From: Cohnella thailandensis
GTDB lineage: Bacteria > Bacillota > Bacilli > Paenibacillales > Paenibacillaceae
Assembly: GCF_014212135.1 (NCBI RefSeq)
Contig: NZ_JACJVQ010000007.1
Coordinates: forward strand, 62,001-126,000
Length of the DNA: 64,000 nt
Direction of reading: 5' to 3'
A model generated the notes under the pieces. The model worked only from the letters and a program-made list of their open reading frames with translations, ran no database searches and was not told the DNA's origin. Made by a program: the position numbers and the translations under genes. Within the stretch, counting starts at the first letter, position 1, and each line of letters opens with the position of its first letter. Shown one piece after another: positions 16,826 through 25,558 of the stretch.

Positions 16826-17625
16826 GTCGGTCCTTCTTCCTGAATAATGGATAATTCGCGCAATGAAGAGACGATCGCATCCGCTTCGCTTGCCGGCGAG
16901 AAACCGTCGGCGGCGGAGCCTCGATCGCCGATCGCCGCGATGCGAATCGCGGCGGCCGCCCCGGCCTCCTTGGCCATGCGAATATCCCCTTCCGTATCCC
17001 CGATAACCGCGAACCTGCCGCCATCCAATCCGAGCCGATCGCAAGCGAGCAGGGCCATATCGGGATAAGGCTTGCCTTGCTTGACCTGATCCGTTCCGAT
17101 AACCGCGGAGAAGAATTCCCGGATTCCGAGCCACTCCAGATGCTTGACCGCAGGAAGCGTGTCGTCAGCGGTCACGACCGCGAGCGGAAGCCCGCTTCGC
17201 CGGCATTCCTCGAGAAACGGCAACACGTGCGGAAGCAAGCGAGCCGAACGCGAGGCTTCCAGCCTTTCGTCGGCCCATCGCTTGGCATCCGCCGCGAGCG
17301 TCTTCGCTTCCGCCCAGGACAGGCCGGAGCGGTAGCCTTGCCAGGCCAGAATCGTCAGAATCTCGTCTACCGTCCCCATGGCCAACGGTCCGTTCCGATC
17401 GTAGTCGGAGACGTTGCCGTCGTTCGCGCGAAGAGCGCCCCAGAGCGCATCGAGATCGGCGTCCGGAGGAGGCAGCTTTCTCTCTTGAAGAAAAGCGGAG
17501 AACCGGGCGAGCAATCGCTCGCTCCAGTTCCCCCACGTATAGATGAAGTCCAGCAGCGTGCCGTCCTTATCGAACAGAATTCCGTCTATCCGATAATCCG
17601 TGCCCGCCGCGCGCAAGATCGGCAT
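16822..17625 (-). CDS. HAD-superfamily phosphatase
   Basis: 267 residues with D19-x-D21 in ILFDKDGTLLD (motif I), AVVTADD (motif II region), a Lys in KQGKPYPDM (motif III) and VIGDTEGDI (motif IV). The cap between motifs I and II is helical as in phosphoglycolate phosphatase-type (subclass I) enzymes. It would remove phosphate from a small cytosolic metabolite. The next gene is the SMR transporter (4-bp overlap) and the previous is the binding protein (10-bp gap), so it is part of the same operon. Confidence 0.85.
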   Translation of the reverse strand: MPILRAAGTDYRIDGILFDKDGTLLDFIYTWGNWSERLLARFSAFLQERKLPPPDADLDALWGALRANDGNVSDYDRNGPLAMGTVDEILTILAWQGYRSGLSWAEAKTLAADAKRWADERLEASRSARLLPHVLPFLEECRRSGLPLAVVTADDTLPAVKHLEWLGIREFFSAVIGTDQVKQGKPYPDMALLACDRLGLDGGRFAVIGDTEGDIRMAKEAGAAAAIRIAAIGDRGSAADGFSPASEADAIVSSLRELSIIQEEGPT

Positions 17626-17635
17626 GGTCGTCCCC

Positions 17636-19015
17636 CTACTTGTTCAGCCGGTCCAGCTCGCGCTGGGCGGTCTCCTTGGCCGCCTTCAATGCTTCCGCGG
17701 CCGGCATGTTTTTGATTTGCACGTTGTCCGCGGCTACCTTGAGCGCGTCGTTGATTTTGCCTCCCGTCGGGTCCAGGAACGGAGCGGAAGCATGAGCCGC
17801 TTGCTTAAGCGGGATCGTGATCTGCGGATTCGTCTTGCTGAATTCCACGAACGCCGGATCTTCCTGCGCGGACTGGCGAACAGCGATATAACCGGTGTTC
17901 ATCGACCAGAATGCCGTGTTCTCCGCGCTCATGAAGAACTGGAACCACTTGAACGCCGCCTCCTGCTGCTCCGGGCTCGCCTTCGCCGGAATGCCGGCCA
18001 TGATCGCTTCCGCCACCGGCTTGCCGGCGCCGACGCCTTCCCAGCCCGGCTGCTCCATCGCGCCGACGATGCCGAAGTCCAGATCCCCTTGGTCGCCGCT
18101 CGACCCCGTGTAGCCGGCCGCTTGTCCCTTCATGACGTCGTCGATCGTCTTGTACCAATACTCCCAGCCTTGTCCGCCGGAATGAATGCGCATGATCTGG
18201 TCATCGTGAATCCACTTGCGGAACAGCTCCCACGTGTCCACCCACTCCGGAGAGTCGATAAGCACCGTTTTGCCGTCGTCGCTTAGCAATTTGCCGCCTT
18301 TGCCCAGCACCGCGTCCACCATGTTCCCGGCACCCCACATCGGTTCCCAACCGTAGAACTTCGTTTTCCCGCCATCTTTGACGGTCATCATCTCCGCCGC
18401 CTTGGCCAGAGCTTCCCAAGTCGTCAGGTCCTCCGGCTTGAGACCCGCTTTCTCCAGAGCGTCCTTGCGGTAGTACATGACTTGAGTCGTGCCGTACATC
18501 GGCAGGAAGTATTGCTTGCCGTCCACCTTGCCTTGCTCGAGGAAGGTCGGAATGACGTCGTCCTTGTCGAACTCGGCCGAAGAGGCGATCAGCTCGTCCA
18601 GCGAAGCGTAATAGCCCTTGCGCGCCCAGTCCACGTTAGAGGACAGGACCGCGGCCGGAACGGTGCCGGAGGCGATCGCGGCTTGAAGCTTCTTCTCGGT
18701 CTCCGAGTAGTCCCCTTGCACGACCGGCTTCACGACGACTTCTTGCTGCGACGAATTGAACTTGTCGATCAGCGCCTGCATGTTCTCGCCGAGCTTGCCT
18801 CCGAGTCCGTACCAGAACTCGATCGCGACCGGCTCCTTGGGAGCCTCCGGCGTTGCCGAGCTCGTCTCGGATGCGGAAGCCGGCGCTTCGGAAGACGCGG
18901 AGCCGGAAGGCGATGCGCTGCTGCCCGATTCCTCGTTATTGTTGGAGCCGCAAGCCGTCAAAGCCATTACTGCGGCAAGCGCGAGACCCGCCGTCGTTTT
19001 CTTCATCGTTACCAT
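17636..19015 (-). CDS. ABC importer binding lipoprotein (UgpB-like type 1)
   Basis: 459 residues. ATG at 19015 lies 8 nt after GGAGGA, and a longer upstream extension is rejected. The lipobox LTAC gives C22, then a long Ser/Glu/Ala-rich linker. The mature domain begins IEFWYGLGG and contains FLEQGKVDGK and LPMYGTTQVMYYRKD, as in UgpB glycerol-3-phosphate receptors and sugar receptors. Because the operon also encodes a phosphodiesterase-like enzyme and a phosphatase, an organophosphate ligand is worth considering. Confidence 0.85.
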   Translation of the reverse strand: MVTMKKTTAGLALAAVMALTACGSNNNEESGSSASPSGSASSEAPASASETSSATPEAPKEPVAIEFWYGLGGKLGENMQALIDKFNSSQQEVVVKPVVQGDYSETEKKLQAAIASGTVPAAVLSSNVDWARKGYYASLDELIASSAEFDKDDVIPTFLEQGKVDGKQYFLPMYGTTQVMYYRKDALEKAGLKPEDLTTWEALAKAAEMMTVKDGGKTKFYGWEPMWGAGNMVDAVLGKGGKLLSDDGKTVLIDSPEWVDTWELFRKWIHDDQIMRIHSGGQGWEYWYKTIDDVMKGQAAGYTGSSGDQGDLDFGIVGAMEQPGWEGVGAGKPVAEAIMAGIPAKASPEQQEAAFKWFQFFMSAENTAFWSMNTGYIAVRQSAQEDPAFVEFSKTNPQITIPLKQAAHASAPFLDPTGGKINDALKVAADNVQIKNMPAAEALKAAKETAQRELDRLNK

Positions 19016-19059
19016 TTGTCGTTTCCTCCACCTTTTCTCTTGGTTAATAGCCGATTCCT

Positions 19060-19902
19060 TCAGCCTTTGCTTGCTCCCGCCGACAAGTTCACGCTCCGCA
19101 TGATCGTCTTCTGCGTCAGCAGGAAGAGAACCAGCAGCGGCAGAATCGTAAATGCGCTGGCGGCCATGATAAGCGGCCACTTGAGCCCGTATGCACCCCC
19201 TTGCACGAAGAAGCTTCTCAGCCCGGCCGACACGAGCTGCAGATCGGGATTCTTGGTGATGAGCATCGGCCAGAAGTAGTTGTTGTACTGCTCGATAAAG
19301 GTAATGAGCGCCAGCACCGCGAAGGAAGATCGGGCAAGCGGGAATACAAGGGTCCATAAGATTCGAAAATGGGAGGCTCCGTCGATCTGCCCCGCTTCCA
19401 CCAGCTCATGGGAGACTTGCAGGAACGCTTGGCGGATGAGGAAGATCGAGAAAATGCTGACGCTGTTCGAGAGAATGATTCCGGCGTACGAGTCCAGAAG
19501 GCCCAAGTTGCTCAGCACGACGTAGCCGGGCAGATAAACGGCGGTGACCGGAACCATGTAACCGACGAGAATGAGCGCCGTGAACGCGTTCTTCAGCCGG
19601 AATGGCATATGCGTCATGGCATAAGCCATCATCCCGGAATTGACGATCTGAATGACAACGATTACCGCCGCGACGAAGATGCTGTTGCCTATATAGCGGG
19701 CGAACGGCGCGGCATCCCACGCATCGGCGAAGTTGCTCCACAGAGGAGAGTGCGGCCATAGCGTCGGCGGGAACTGCCAGATCTCGTCGTTCGTCTTGAG
19801 CGCGCTCGTCGTCATCCAATAGAAAGGAAAAGCCATTAACAAAGCGACTGCGGCGAGAAGAAGGTGCGCGAGCAGGCGGCGCATGCCGCTGCGGTAGTGC
19901 AT
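19060..19902 (-). CDS. ABC importer permease, UgpE/MalG-like
   Basis: 280 residues with six predicted spans. The N-terminal AFPFYWMTTSALK and the EAA loop VEAGQIDGAS are typical of UgpE/MalG. The initiation site (GGCAGGGATATCG before ATG) is modest. An internal ATG six codons on is possible. It follows the partner permease by 27 bp. Confidence 0.87.
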   Translation of the reverse strand: MHYRSGMRRLLAHLLLAAVALLMAFPFYWMTTSALKTNDEIWQFPPTLWPHSPLWSNFADAWDAAPFARYIGNSIFVAAVIVVIQIVNSGMMAYAMTHMPFRLKNAFTALILVGYMVPVTAVYLPGYVVLSNLGLLDSYAGIILSNSVSIFSIFLIRQAFLQVSHELVEAGQIDGASHFRILWTLVFPLARSSFAVLALITFIEQYNNYFWPMLITKNPDLQLVSAGLRSFFVQGGAYGLKWPLIMAASAFTILPLLVLFLLTQKTIMRSVNLSAGASKG

Positions 19903-19929
19903 CGATATCCCTGCCTTTCGATTCCCGAA

Positions 19930-20811
19930 TCAGGAGTAGTGGACGGTACGGCGGCCGATCCAGAACGATAACAACGAGAGCGCGACGCAACCGACGATGA
20001 GGAGAATCGCGACGGCGGAAGCTTCCCCGATCTGGAACGCGTCGAATGCCGATAAGTAGTAGAAATAGAGCATCGTGCGGGTCGAACCGGCCGGACCGCC
20101 CTGCGTCAGGACGTTGATCTGGTCGTAAGCCTGTAGAGACGAGATGGTCAGGACGACGAACAGGAAGAACGTCGTAGGCGAGATGAGCGGCAGCGTGACG
20201 CTCCGGAACTTGCGCCATCCGCTCGCGCCGTCGAGCTCGGCCGCCTCCAGATAATCCGGGGGCACATGGCCGATGGCCACCAGATAGAAGATCATGCTCC
20301 AGCCGGCCGACTTCCAGACGGTGACGAGCAGGACGGAGACGAGCGCCCAATTCGGATCCTCCAGCCAGCGGATTCCTTCCAGCCCGAATGCATGCAAGAC
20401 GTTGTTGGCGAGACCGACGTCGGGCTCGTAGATCCAGGACCAGACGATCGAGACGGCGACGGTCGGCGTTACCCAAGGAGAGAAGATCAGCATGCGATAG
20501 AACGCTCCTCCCCTTCGTTTGCGGCTAAGCAGAATGGCGAGTCCCAATCCAACAGCCATGATCGGCAGCACGCTTCCCACGCAGAACAACAGGGTAACCC
20601 TCAGCGTTTGATAGAATTCCGGATTATCGAGCAGGTAGCGGTAGTTGTCGAGACCCACGAACGTTTTGACCGGGCTCATGAAGTCCCATTCCGTGAAGCT
20701 GAGATAGACGACATAGACGAGCGGGTAAAACCAGAATAGACTGAGAGGAATCATCGCGGGCAGCGTGAACAACAGCGCCTTGCCCTCCGAGGCGAGCCTT
20801 GATCTTCTCAT
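19930..20811 (-). CDS. ABC importer permease, UgpA/MalF-like, first gene of operon
   Basis: 293 residues with six spans and the EAA loop LEAAELDGASGW. ATG at 20811 is unusually far (15 nt) from the AGGAGG at 20826-20831, which instead sits 2 nt before an out-of-frame ATG. Either a weaker site is used or the start differs. Gene order permease-permease-receptor-HAD-SMR-phosphoesterase is continuous on the minus strand with short gaps. Confidence 0.84.
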   Translation of the reverse strand: MRRSRLASEGKALLFTLPAMIPLSLFWFYPLVYVVYLSFTEWDFMSPVKTFVGLDNYRYLLDNPEFYQTLRVTLLFCVGSVLPIMAVGLGLAILLSRKRRGGAFYRMLIFSPWVTPTVAVSIVWSWIYEPDVGLANNVLHAFGLEGIRWLEDPNWALVSVLLVTVWKSAGWSMIFYLVAIGHVPPDYLEAAELDGASGWRKFRSVTLPLISPTTFFLFVVLTISSLQAYDQINVLTQGGPAGSTRTMLYFYYLSAFDAFQIGEASAVAILLIVGCVALSLLSFWIGRRTVHYS

Positions 20812-20839
20812 ATTTTCTCTTCATCCCCTCCTAAAGTAC

Positions 20840-20909
20840 GTTCAAAAATATCTTAATCTTCGCTATAATATAGGTTAAACCAGAACCTTCAGCTCATATG
20901 TTCAAAAAT
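20840..20909. promoter_or_regulatory. Paired direct repeats in the GbsR-like/importer divergent region
   Basis: GTTCAAAAAT occurs at 20840-20849 and 20900-20909, exactly 60 bp apart. Between them is TATAAT (20864-20869), which has TTCAAA of the first copy at a 17-bp spacing on the plus strand. The repeats could be operators of the GbsR-like protein encoded at 21029, or the first may be a -35 element. Confidence 0.4.
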
Positions 20910-21028
20910 TATTGTACGCTCGTTTGGCATTCAGATGGTTAATGCTTGATCATGCGAGAATTAATTTTTTGTAAAATAGGGTAGAAAACGCAGAGTCGCG
21001 AGTCGGAAGAATCCGGAGGAGAGCATTC

Positions 21029-21610
21029 GTGAAAAAAGCCAGCAGCAGCTTGAAGGAGCCTTCATTCCCCCGGGAAGCGATTCGCCATCAAGTCATCGAC
21101 GCGATCGCGGAGACGATGGACCTGTACGGCGCCAACTATACGTTCGGGCAGCTTTACGGAATCATGTACTTCGAGGATAAGCCGATGACGCTCGAGGACA
21201 TGCAAGGCTACATGAACATGAGCAAAAGCAACATGAGCTACGCCGTTCGGTCGCTCATGGATTCCAAGATGGTATCGAAGCTGAAGGAGAAGGACGAGCG
21301 GAAGGACTTGTACGCGGCCGAGACGGATTTCTTCCAGGCGTTCCGCAACTTCTTCGCCGCCAAGCTGCAGCGGGAGGTCGACGTGATGCGCGGGGCCCTC
21401 GAGACTGCCATTCCCGAGCTGTCCGAAGTGATCTTGGACGCCGGCACGCCGGATGACGAGCGCAAGCTCTGCCTGCAGGATTTGCAGAAGCTGAAGCACG
21501 CCGTCGGCTACTACGATTGGCTTCAGCGGTTCGTGGATGATCTACGGGCGGGGGTTTTCTTCGGGGGCAGCGAGAGCGGGGCGAGCGATATAGCAAGCGA
21601 CACGGAATAA
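21029..21610 (+). CDS. GbsR/MarR-family transcriptional regulator
   Basis: 193 residues; GTG start behind GGAGGAG. A winged helix (about residues 15-100) with YGIMYFEDKPMTLEDM and MSKSNMSYAVRSLMD matches the GbsR group, whose known members repress choline/glycine-betaine genes in Bacillus. The C-terminal helices end in YYDWLQRFVDDL. It is divergent from the six-gene importer/phosphoesterase operon and is the best candidate for its repressor. The effector is unknown; choline-like compounds are a guess from the family. Confidence 0.82.
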   Translation: MKKASSSLKEPSFPREAIRHQVIDAIAETMDLYGANYTFGQLYGIMYFEDKPMTLEDMQGYMNMSKSNMSYAVRSLMDSKMVSKLKEKDERKDLYAAETDFFQAFRNFFAAKLQREVDVMRGALETAIPELSEVILDAGTPDDERKLCLQDLQKLKHAVGYYDWLQRFVDDLRAGVFFGGSESGASDIASDTE

Positions 21611-21646
21611 AAAACGGAACCCGCGAATTCGCGGGTTCCGTTTTTT
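21609..21646. terminator. Bidirectional terminator between GbsR-like and sulfatase genes
   Basis: A perfect 13-bp-arm palindrome (CGGAACCCGCGAA centred at 21627) is flanked by A6 on the left and T6 on the right. It works for both convergent transcripts. Confidence 0.9.
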
Positions 21647-21670
21647 ATCTCCTGGGCTTGATGACGATTT

Positions 21671-23137
21671 CTATTGGAATTCTCCGGGATGGCGCTTCTT
21701 CAGCTCCGGGACGGCATCGCCGCGCCCCGTTCGCTCCAGGTGCTGGACGTAATACGGGAGATGGCCCTTCGCATGATAAGGGCCGCCTTCCCGGATGACG
21801 GTCCAGAGCGGATCGACGTCGTGCTTCATCGTCGCCATCATCTCGTCGTGCCAATCGTTCAAGCGGTAGACCGCCTGCATGCAGACGTCCGGAAACTCCC
21901 CGGCCACGTCCTGCTGCTCGAACGGGTCCGCCTTCAGATTGTACAGCATTTCCTTCGGGAACAAATGGTAGCCGTCGTGATACGTTCGCATGTAGAGCCA
22001 ATCGCCGAAGCGGACGCTGCGCTGGCACACATGAACGCATTGAGACAATACCAGGTACTCTCTGCCGCAGTCCGTCCCTTCCGTCAAGGCGGGAGCGTAG
22101 CTTCGGCCGTCCCAGGTCGGGGAAGGCTCCTTGCCGAGAAGCTCGGCGACGGTCGGCAAGAAGTCCAGATGATAGTGCAGGCCTTCGTCCACGCCCGGAC
22201 GGGTGACGCCCGGCCAGCGAACGATCATCGGGATGCGGCACGTGCCTTGGTCCGCCGTGGCGTGCTCGCCGTAGATGCCGAGCTGTCCCTGGTTCTCGCC
22301 ATGATCCGCGGATACGATGATGACCAGATCCTCCATGATGCCATTACGGCTCAGCGCGTCCAACAGCTGCCCGACGTGCGAGTCGACATAACGAATGCCG
22401 CAGTCGTAGCCATCTATCATCTGCCGCAAGTCATTCATGTCGAGCAGCTCGCCGGGTTGGCGAGGCCACTTCGGGTTCGTCTTGTTGTCGAACATGTTGA
22501 TCTCCCGGGCGCTGTGGGGGCCGACCTTCCTCTTGTGCCTCTCCAGCATCTCCTCCGTCATCCAATCGGGAAGCGGTTCGTTCGCGAACGGGTTGCCGAA
22601 CGATTCCGGCGCCCGGTACGGCGTATGGGGATCCCAATAATTGACGTACAGGAACCAGTCGTCCTCTTGCGAATTGCGTTCGATCCAGTCCAGCACGCCG
22701 GGCGTCACTTCCTCCGCCGATTCCATGCCGCTCTTGCCCGAATTATGGATCTCCGAGAAGCCCGCGTAGAACGTCCATTGCGAATGCCTTTCGCCGAACG
22801 GGCTGAACAGCACGGTCTTCAGACCCGCGGAGCGCAGGAAACCCGGCAAGCTCTCGGTCGTGAGCAGGTCGCGGAATTGCCGGGACTCCCCTTCCCTACG
22901 GAAGTCCGCGGCCGTCCCGCCGTGCCCCACCAGGCCGGAGTGAATGCCGAAGCGTCCGGACATAAGCGCGGCCCGCGACGGCGCGCAAGGCGCGTCGGAC
23001 GTGTAATAGCCGGTGAACCGAACGCCCTGTTCGGCGATCCGGTCGATGTTCGGGGACGTGTCGCGGGGATAGCCGTAACAACCCAAGTGATCGGGAGACA
23101 GCGAATCGAGATCCAAAAACAGAATGCGCATGGACAA
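21671..23137 (-). CDS. Sulfatase with CxPxR formylglycine site (first paralog)
   Basis: Alkaline-phosphatase-fold sulfatase of 488 residues. C51 in PCAPSRAALMSGR is the residue that FGE turns into formylglycine. D9 and D11 in LDLDSLSPDH and the D278-H279 pair in SADHGEN are the metal ligands. No signal peptide, so it should desulfate imported substrate in the cytosol. The TTG at 23137 lies 5 nt from AAGGAG, and an ATG two codons later is the alternative. It is last in the operon and ends at the palindromic terminator. The substrate is a sulfated sugar or glycan fragment by context. Confidence 0.92.
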   Translation of the reverse strand: MSMRILFLDLDSLSPDHLGCYGYPRDTSPNIDRIAEQGVRFTGYYTSDAPCAPSRAALMSGRFGIHSGLVGHGGTAADFRREGESRQFRDLLTTESLPGFLRSAGLKTVLFSPFGERHSQWTFYAGFSEIHNSGKSGMESAEEVTPGVLDWIERNSQEDDWFLYVNYWDPHTPYRAPESFGNPFANEPLPDWMTEEMLERHKRKVGPHSAREINMFDNKTNPKWPRQPGELLDMNDLRQMIDGYDCGIRYVDSHVGQLLDALSRNGIMEDLVIIVSADHGENQGQLGIYGEHATADQGTCRIPMIVRWPGVTRPGVDEGLHYHLDFLPTVAELLGKEPSPTWDGRSYAPALTEGTDCGREYLVLSQCVHVCQRSVRFGDWLYMRTYHDGYHLFPKEMLYNLKADPFEQQDVAGEFPDVCMQAVYRLNDWHDEMMATMKHDVDPLWTVIREGGPYHAKGHLPYYVQHLERTGRGDAVPELKKRHPGEFQ

Positions 23138-23177
23138 GCACGCTCCTTACCTTCAAGATTGATTGCGGTTCTTGCTT

Positions 23178-24644
23178 CTATGCCAAGCCTAGCCGGACGT
23201 ATTGCTCGGGCGGAGCCTCGCTCGCTTCCATGTTTCGCTTAAGCAGCTCGATCATCTTATGCTCGAGAACGGCATCCTGGATCGGATGCTGCTGCTTAGG
23301 ATCCGCTTGCAAATCGAACAATAGAGTGCCGAACGAATGAGCCAGCTTATGGCTTCCGACGCCTTGAACCTTCAAGGTCGGCATGCCCTTCGTGAAGGAG
23401 AACGGCGGCTGCAGCACGGCTCCCCGCAGCTCCTCGGAGGAGAAGCGGCTGCGCATGTGAGTGGGCATCAGCGTGTAGTTGAACAGCGGCTCGTTGGTCT
23501 CCGCTACCGGCGCGCGCATATAGACGTATCGCCCGTCCGTGACGTTCACGTGTCCTCCGTGCATGCCGAAGATGGCCGAGTCGCGGACCGGCCGATCGCT
23601 CGCGATCGTCGCTTCGAGGTCCTTGCCCTGCATATCCTTCGGCACGCCGACCCCGAAGTAGCGAAGCAGCGTCGGAGCCAGATCGATCGTCTGCACGAGG
23701 CTTTGCCTGCGTTCGCCTCTCTTGCCGCTGCGGGGGTCCCAGATAAACAGCGGCATGTGGGCGATCTCGTCGTAATACGGCATGATCGACTTGGCCCACC
23801 AATCGTGCTCGCCGAGCAGGAAGCCATGGTCGGTGTTCACGATCAGCAGGGTATCCTTCCATAAGTCCAGCTCGTCCATGACGTCCAGCACTTTGCCCAA
23901 ATAACGGTCGCACATGCTAAGCAGCGCCGCGTATTCGAAGCGGAGATGGTCGACCTCCTCCTTCGTCTCCGTGACCGGGCCATACGGCGGCCAGTCGAAA
24001 TGCTTGCCCGAGTAGTCATGAGGGTAGAGATCGCGGTATTTCTGGGGGGCGTAGAAAGGCTCGTGCGGGTCGAACGTCTCGATCTGAAGGAACCACCGAT
24101 CCTCGTGGCGGTTCGTCCGGATGAATTCCAGCCCGTTCTCCATCGTGCGCGCCTGCGGGAAGTCCTTCTCCTCGCGGACGTATTTGCGGTTGATCCAGTC
24201 CTGCCGGACCAGCTTGTTCATCGCCTTCATTCCGATCGATTCGGGATGGTCGGGATCGGCGACCTCGCCTTTCCACGGATCTCCCTCCTGGCCGCGGATC
24301 AACTCGCACGAGCTGTACCTCGTATGGTAAGTCGCGCCACCATCCTCCCAATAATGCTGGTGATCGGTCGAGAGATGGGTATACACGCCGCTATTCCCCA
24401 GCAGCTCGGGCATCGAGTCGTCGAACGGCTCGATCGGCCCCCAGCTGCGATGCAGGAAGTTATGGCGGCCCGTATGAAGCTCGCGCCGCGCCGGCATGCA
24501 CGGCATGCTCCCGACGTAGGCTTGATCGAAGACGACGGTCTTCTCGGCAAGTCGCCTGAAGTTCGGCGCATGGATCCAATCGCAGCCGTATGGCGGCAGC
24601 AGGTGCCGGTTTAACGTATCGAACATAAGCATGATCGCTTTCAT
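23178..24644 (-). CDS. Sulfatase with CxPxR formylglycine site (second paralog)
   Basis: Also 488 residues but only distantly similar to its neighbour. D9 in MLMFDTLNR, C49 in PCMPARRELHTGR and D272-H273 in VNTDHGFLLGEH supply the nucleophile and metal ligands. ETFDPHEPFYAP is typical of the family's binding loop. It is cytosolic with no leader. The 40-bp gap to the other sulfatase and 26-bp gap to the permease show one operon. Two different sulfatases suggest the imported glycan carries sulfate at two positions. Confidence 0.92.
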   Translation of the reverse strand: MKAIMLMFDTLNRHLLPPYGCDWIHAPNFRRLAEKTVVFDQAYVGSMPCMPARRELHTGRHNFLHRSWGPIEPFDDSMPELLGNSGVYTHLSTDHQHYWEDGGATYHTRYSSCELIRGQEGDPWKGEVADPDHPESIGMKAMNKLVRQDWINRKYVREEKDFPQARTMENGLEFIRTNRHEDRWFLQIETFDPHEPFYAPQKYRDLYPHDYSGKHFDWPPYGPVTETKEEVDHLRFEYAALLSMCDRYLGKVLDVMDELDLWKDTLLIVNTDHGFLLGEHDWWAKSIMPYYDEIAHMPLFIWDPRSGKRGERRQSLVQTIDLAPTLLRYFGVGVPKDMQGKDLEATIASDRPVRDSAIFGMHGGHVNVTDGRYVYMRAPVAETNEPLFNYTLMPTHMRSRFSSEELRGAVLQPPFSFTKGMPTLKVQGVGSHKLAHSFGTLLFDLQADPKQQHPIQDAVLEHKMIELLKRNMEASEAPPEQYVRLGLA

Positions 24645-24670
24645 CGCGTGAGCCTCGCTTTCGTCATGGT

Positions 24671-25537
24671 TTAACCCTTTACGCCGGACGAGACGACGCT
24701 GCCGACGAATTGCTTCTGGAACAACAGGAAGGCGGCCAGCATCGGCAGGGACACCAGAACGGTCGCGGCCATCAGCAAGTTGTATTGGATCGTGAACTCG
24801 CCCTTGAACAGGGAGAGCGCCAGTTGGATGGTCCGCATCGATTCCGTGTTGGTGAAGATGAGCGGCTGGAAAAATTCGTTCCAGACGGAGACGATCTTCA
24901 GAATGCCGAGAGTCGCCATCAGCGGGCCGCTTAACGGCAGATAGATTCGCAGATAAGTCCCGAGATAACCAAGGCCGTCCATGTAACCCGCCTCATCCAG
25001 ATCCTTCGGAAACGAAGCGTAAAATTGCCTGGCCATAAAAATCCCGATCGAACCGCTTAAGGCGGGAATGATCAAGGCGAAATACGTGTTCAGCCAGCCC
25101 GTGCCGCCTTGGCCCCAGATGTCGTTATGGCCGAACAGCGGGATGCTCTTCATGATGATGAACTGCGGAACGACGATCGACTGCGCGGGCACCATCATGC
25201 CGGCCAGCAGGCATACGAAGATCATCGTGCTGCCCCGAAAACGGATTCGGGCGAACGTATAGCCGGCTAGGGTGTTGAACAGAAGGCTGCCGGCCGTCAC
25301 GACCACGGTGACGACGAAGGAATTTTTGAAATAAAGCGCCCAATTCCCGCTCTCCATCGCTTGCCGATAATTATCGAACATCCAATGCTTGGGCAAGAGC
25401 GAAAACGATCCCGAAACGAGCTCGTCGTTGCTCTTGAGCGACGTGAAAATCATGACGACAACGGGTACCAGGTTGAGCAGCGTAATGACGATCAGAAATA
25501 CGTATATAAGACTTTTGGTTGCACCGGCTTTCTTCAA
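24671..25537 (-). CDS. Sugar ABC importer permease, MalG-like (sulfated-glycan operon)
   Basis: 288 residues, six spans. TTG start with AAGGAG 8 nt upstream. The EAA loop reads LDEAGYMDGLGYL. The Asp-Gly step is kept although the following Ala is replaced by Leu. It lies between the partner permease and the sulfatases. Confidence 0.87.
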   Translation of the reverse strand: MKKAGATKSLIYVFLIVITLLNLVPVVVMIFTSLKSNDELVSGSFSLLPKHWMFDNYRQAMESGNWALYFKNSFVVTVVVTAGSLLFNTLAGYTFARIRFRGSTMIFVCLLAGMMVPAQSIVVPQFIIMKSIPLFGHNDIWGQGGTGWLNTYFALIIPALSGSIGIFMARQFYASFPKDLDEAGYMDGLGYLGTYLRIYLPLSGPLMATLGILKIVSVWNEFFQPLIFTNTESMRTIQLALSLFKGEFTIQYNLLMAATVLVSLPMLAAFLLFQKQFVGSVVSSGVKG

Positions 25538-25558
25538 GCGGCTCGCTCCTTCCTCCGT

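Noticed and set aside
16484..17134. A 216-codon frame that adds a long N-terminus to the SMR protein
   Set aside because: The extra part overlaps the HAD phosphatase in another frame. SMR proteins are about 105-115 residues, and the ATGA overlap gives a natural start.
21674..23242. A 522-codon open frame opposite the first sulfatase
   Set aside because: Antisense shadow from codon bias. The sulfatase on the other strand has every catalytic motif.
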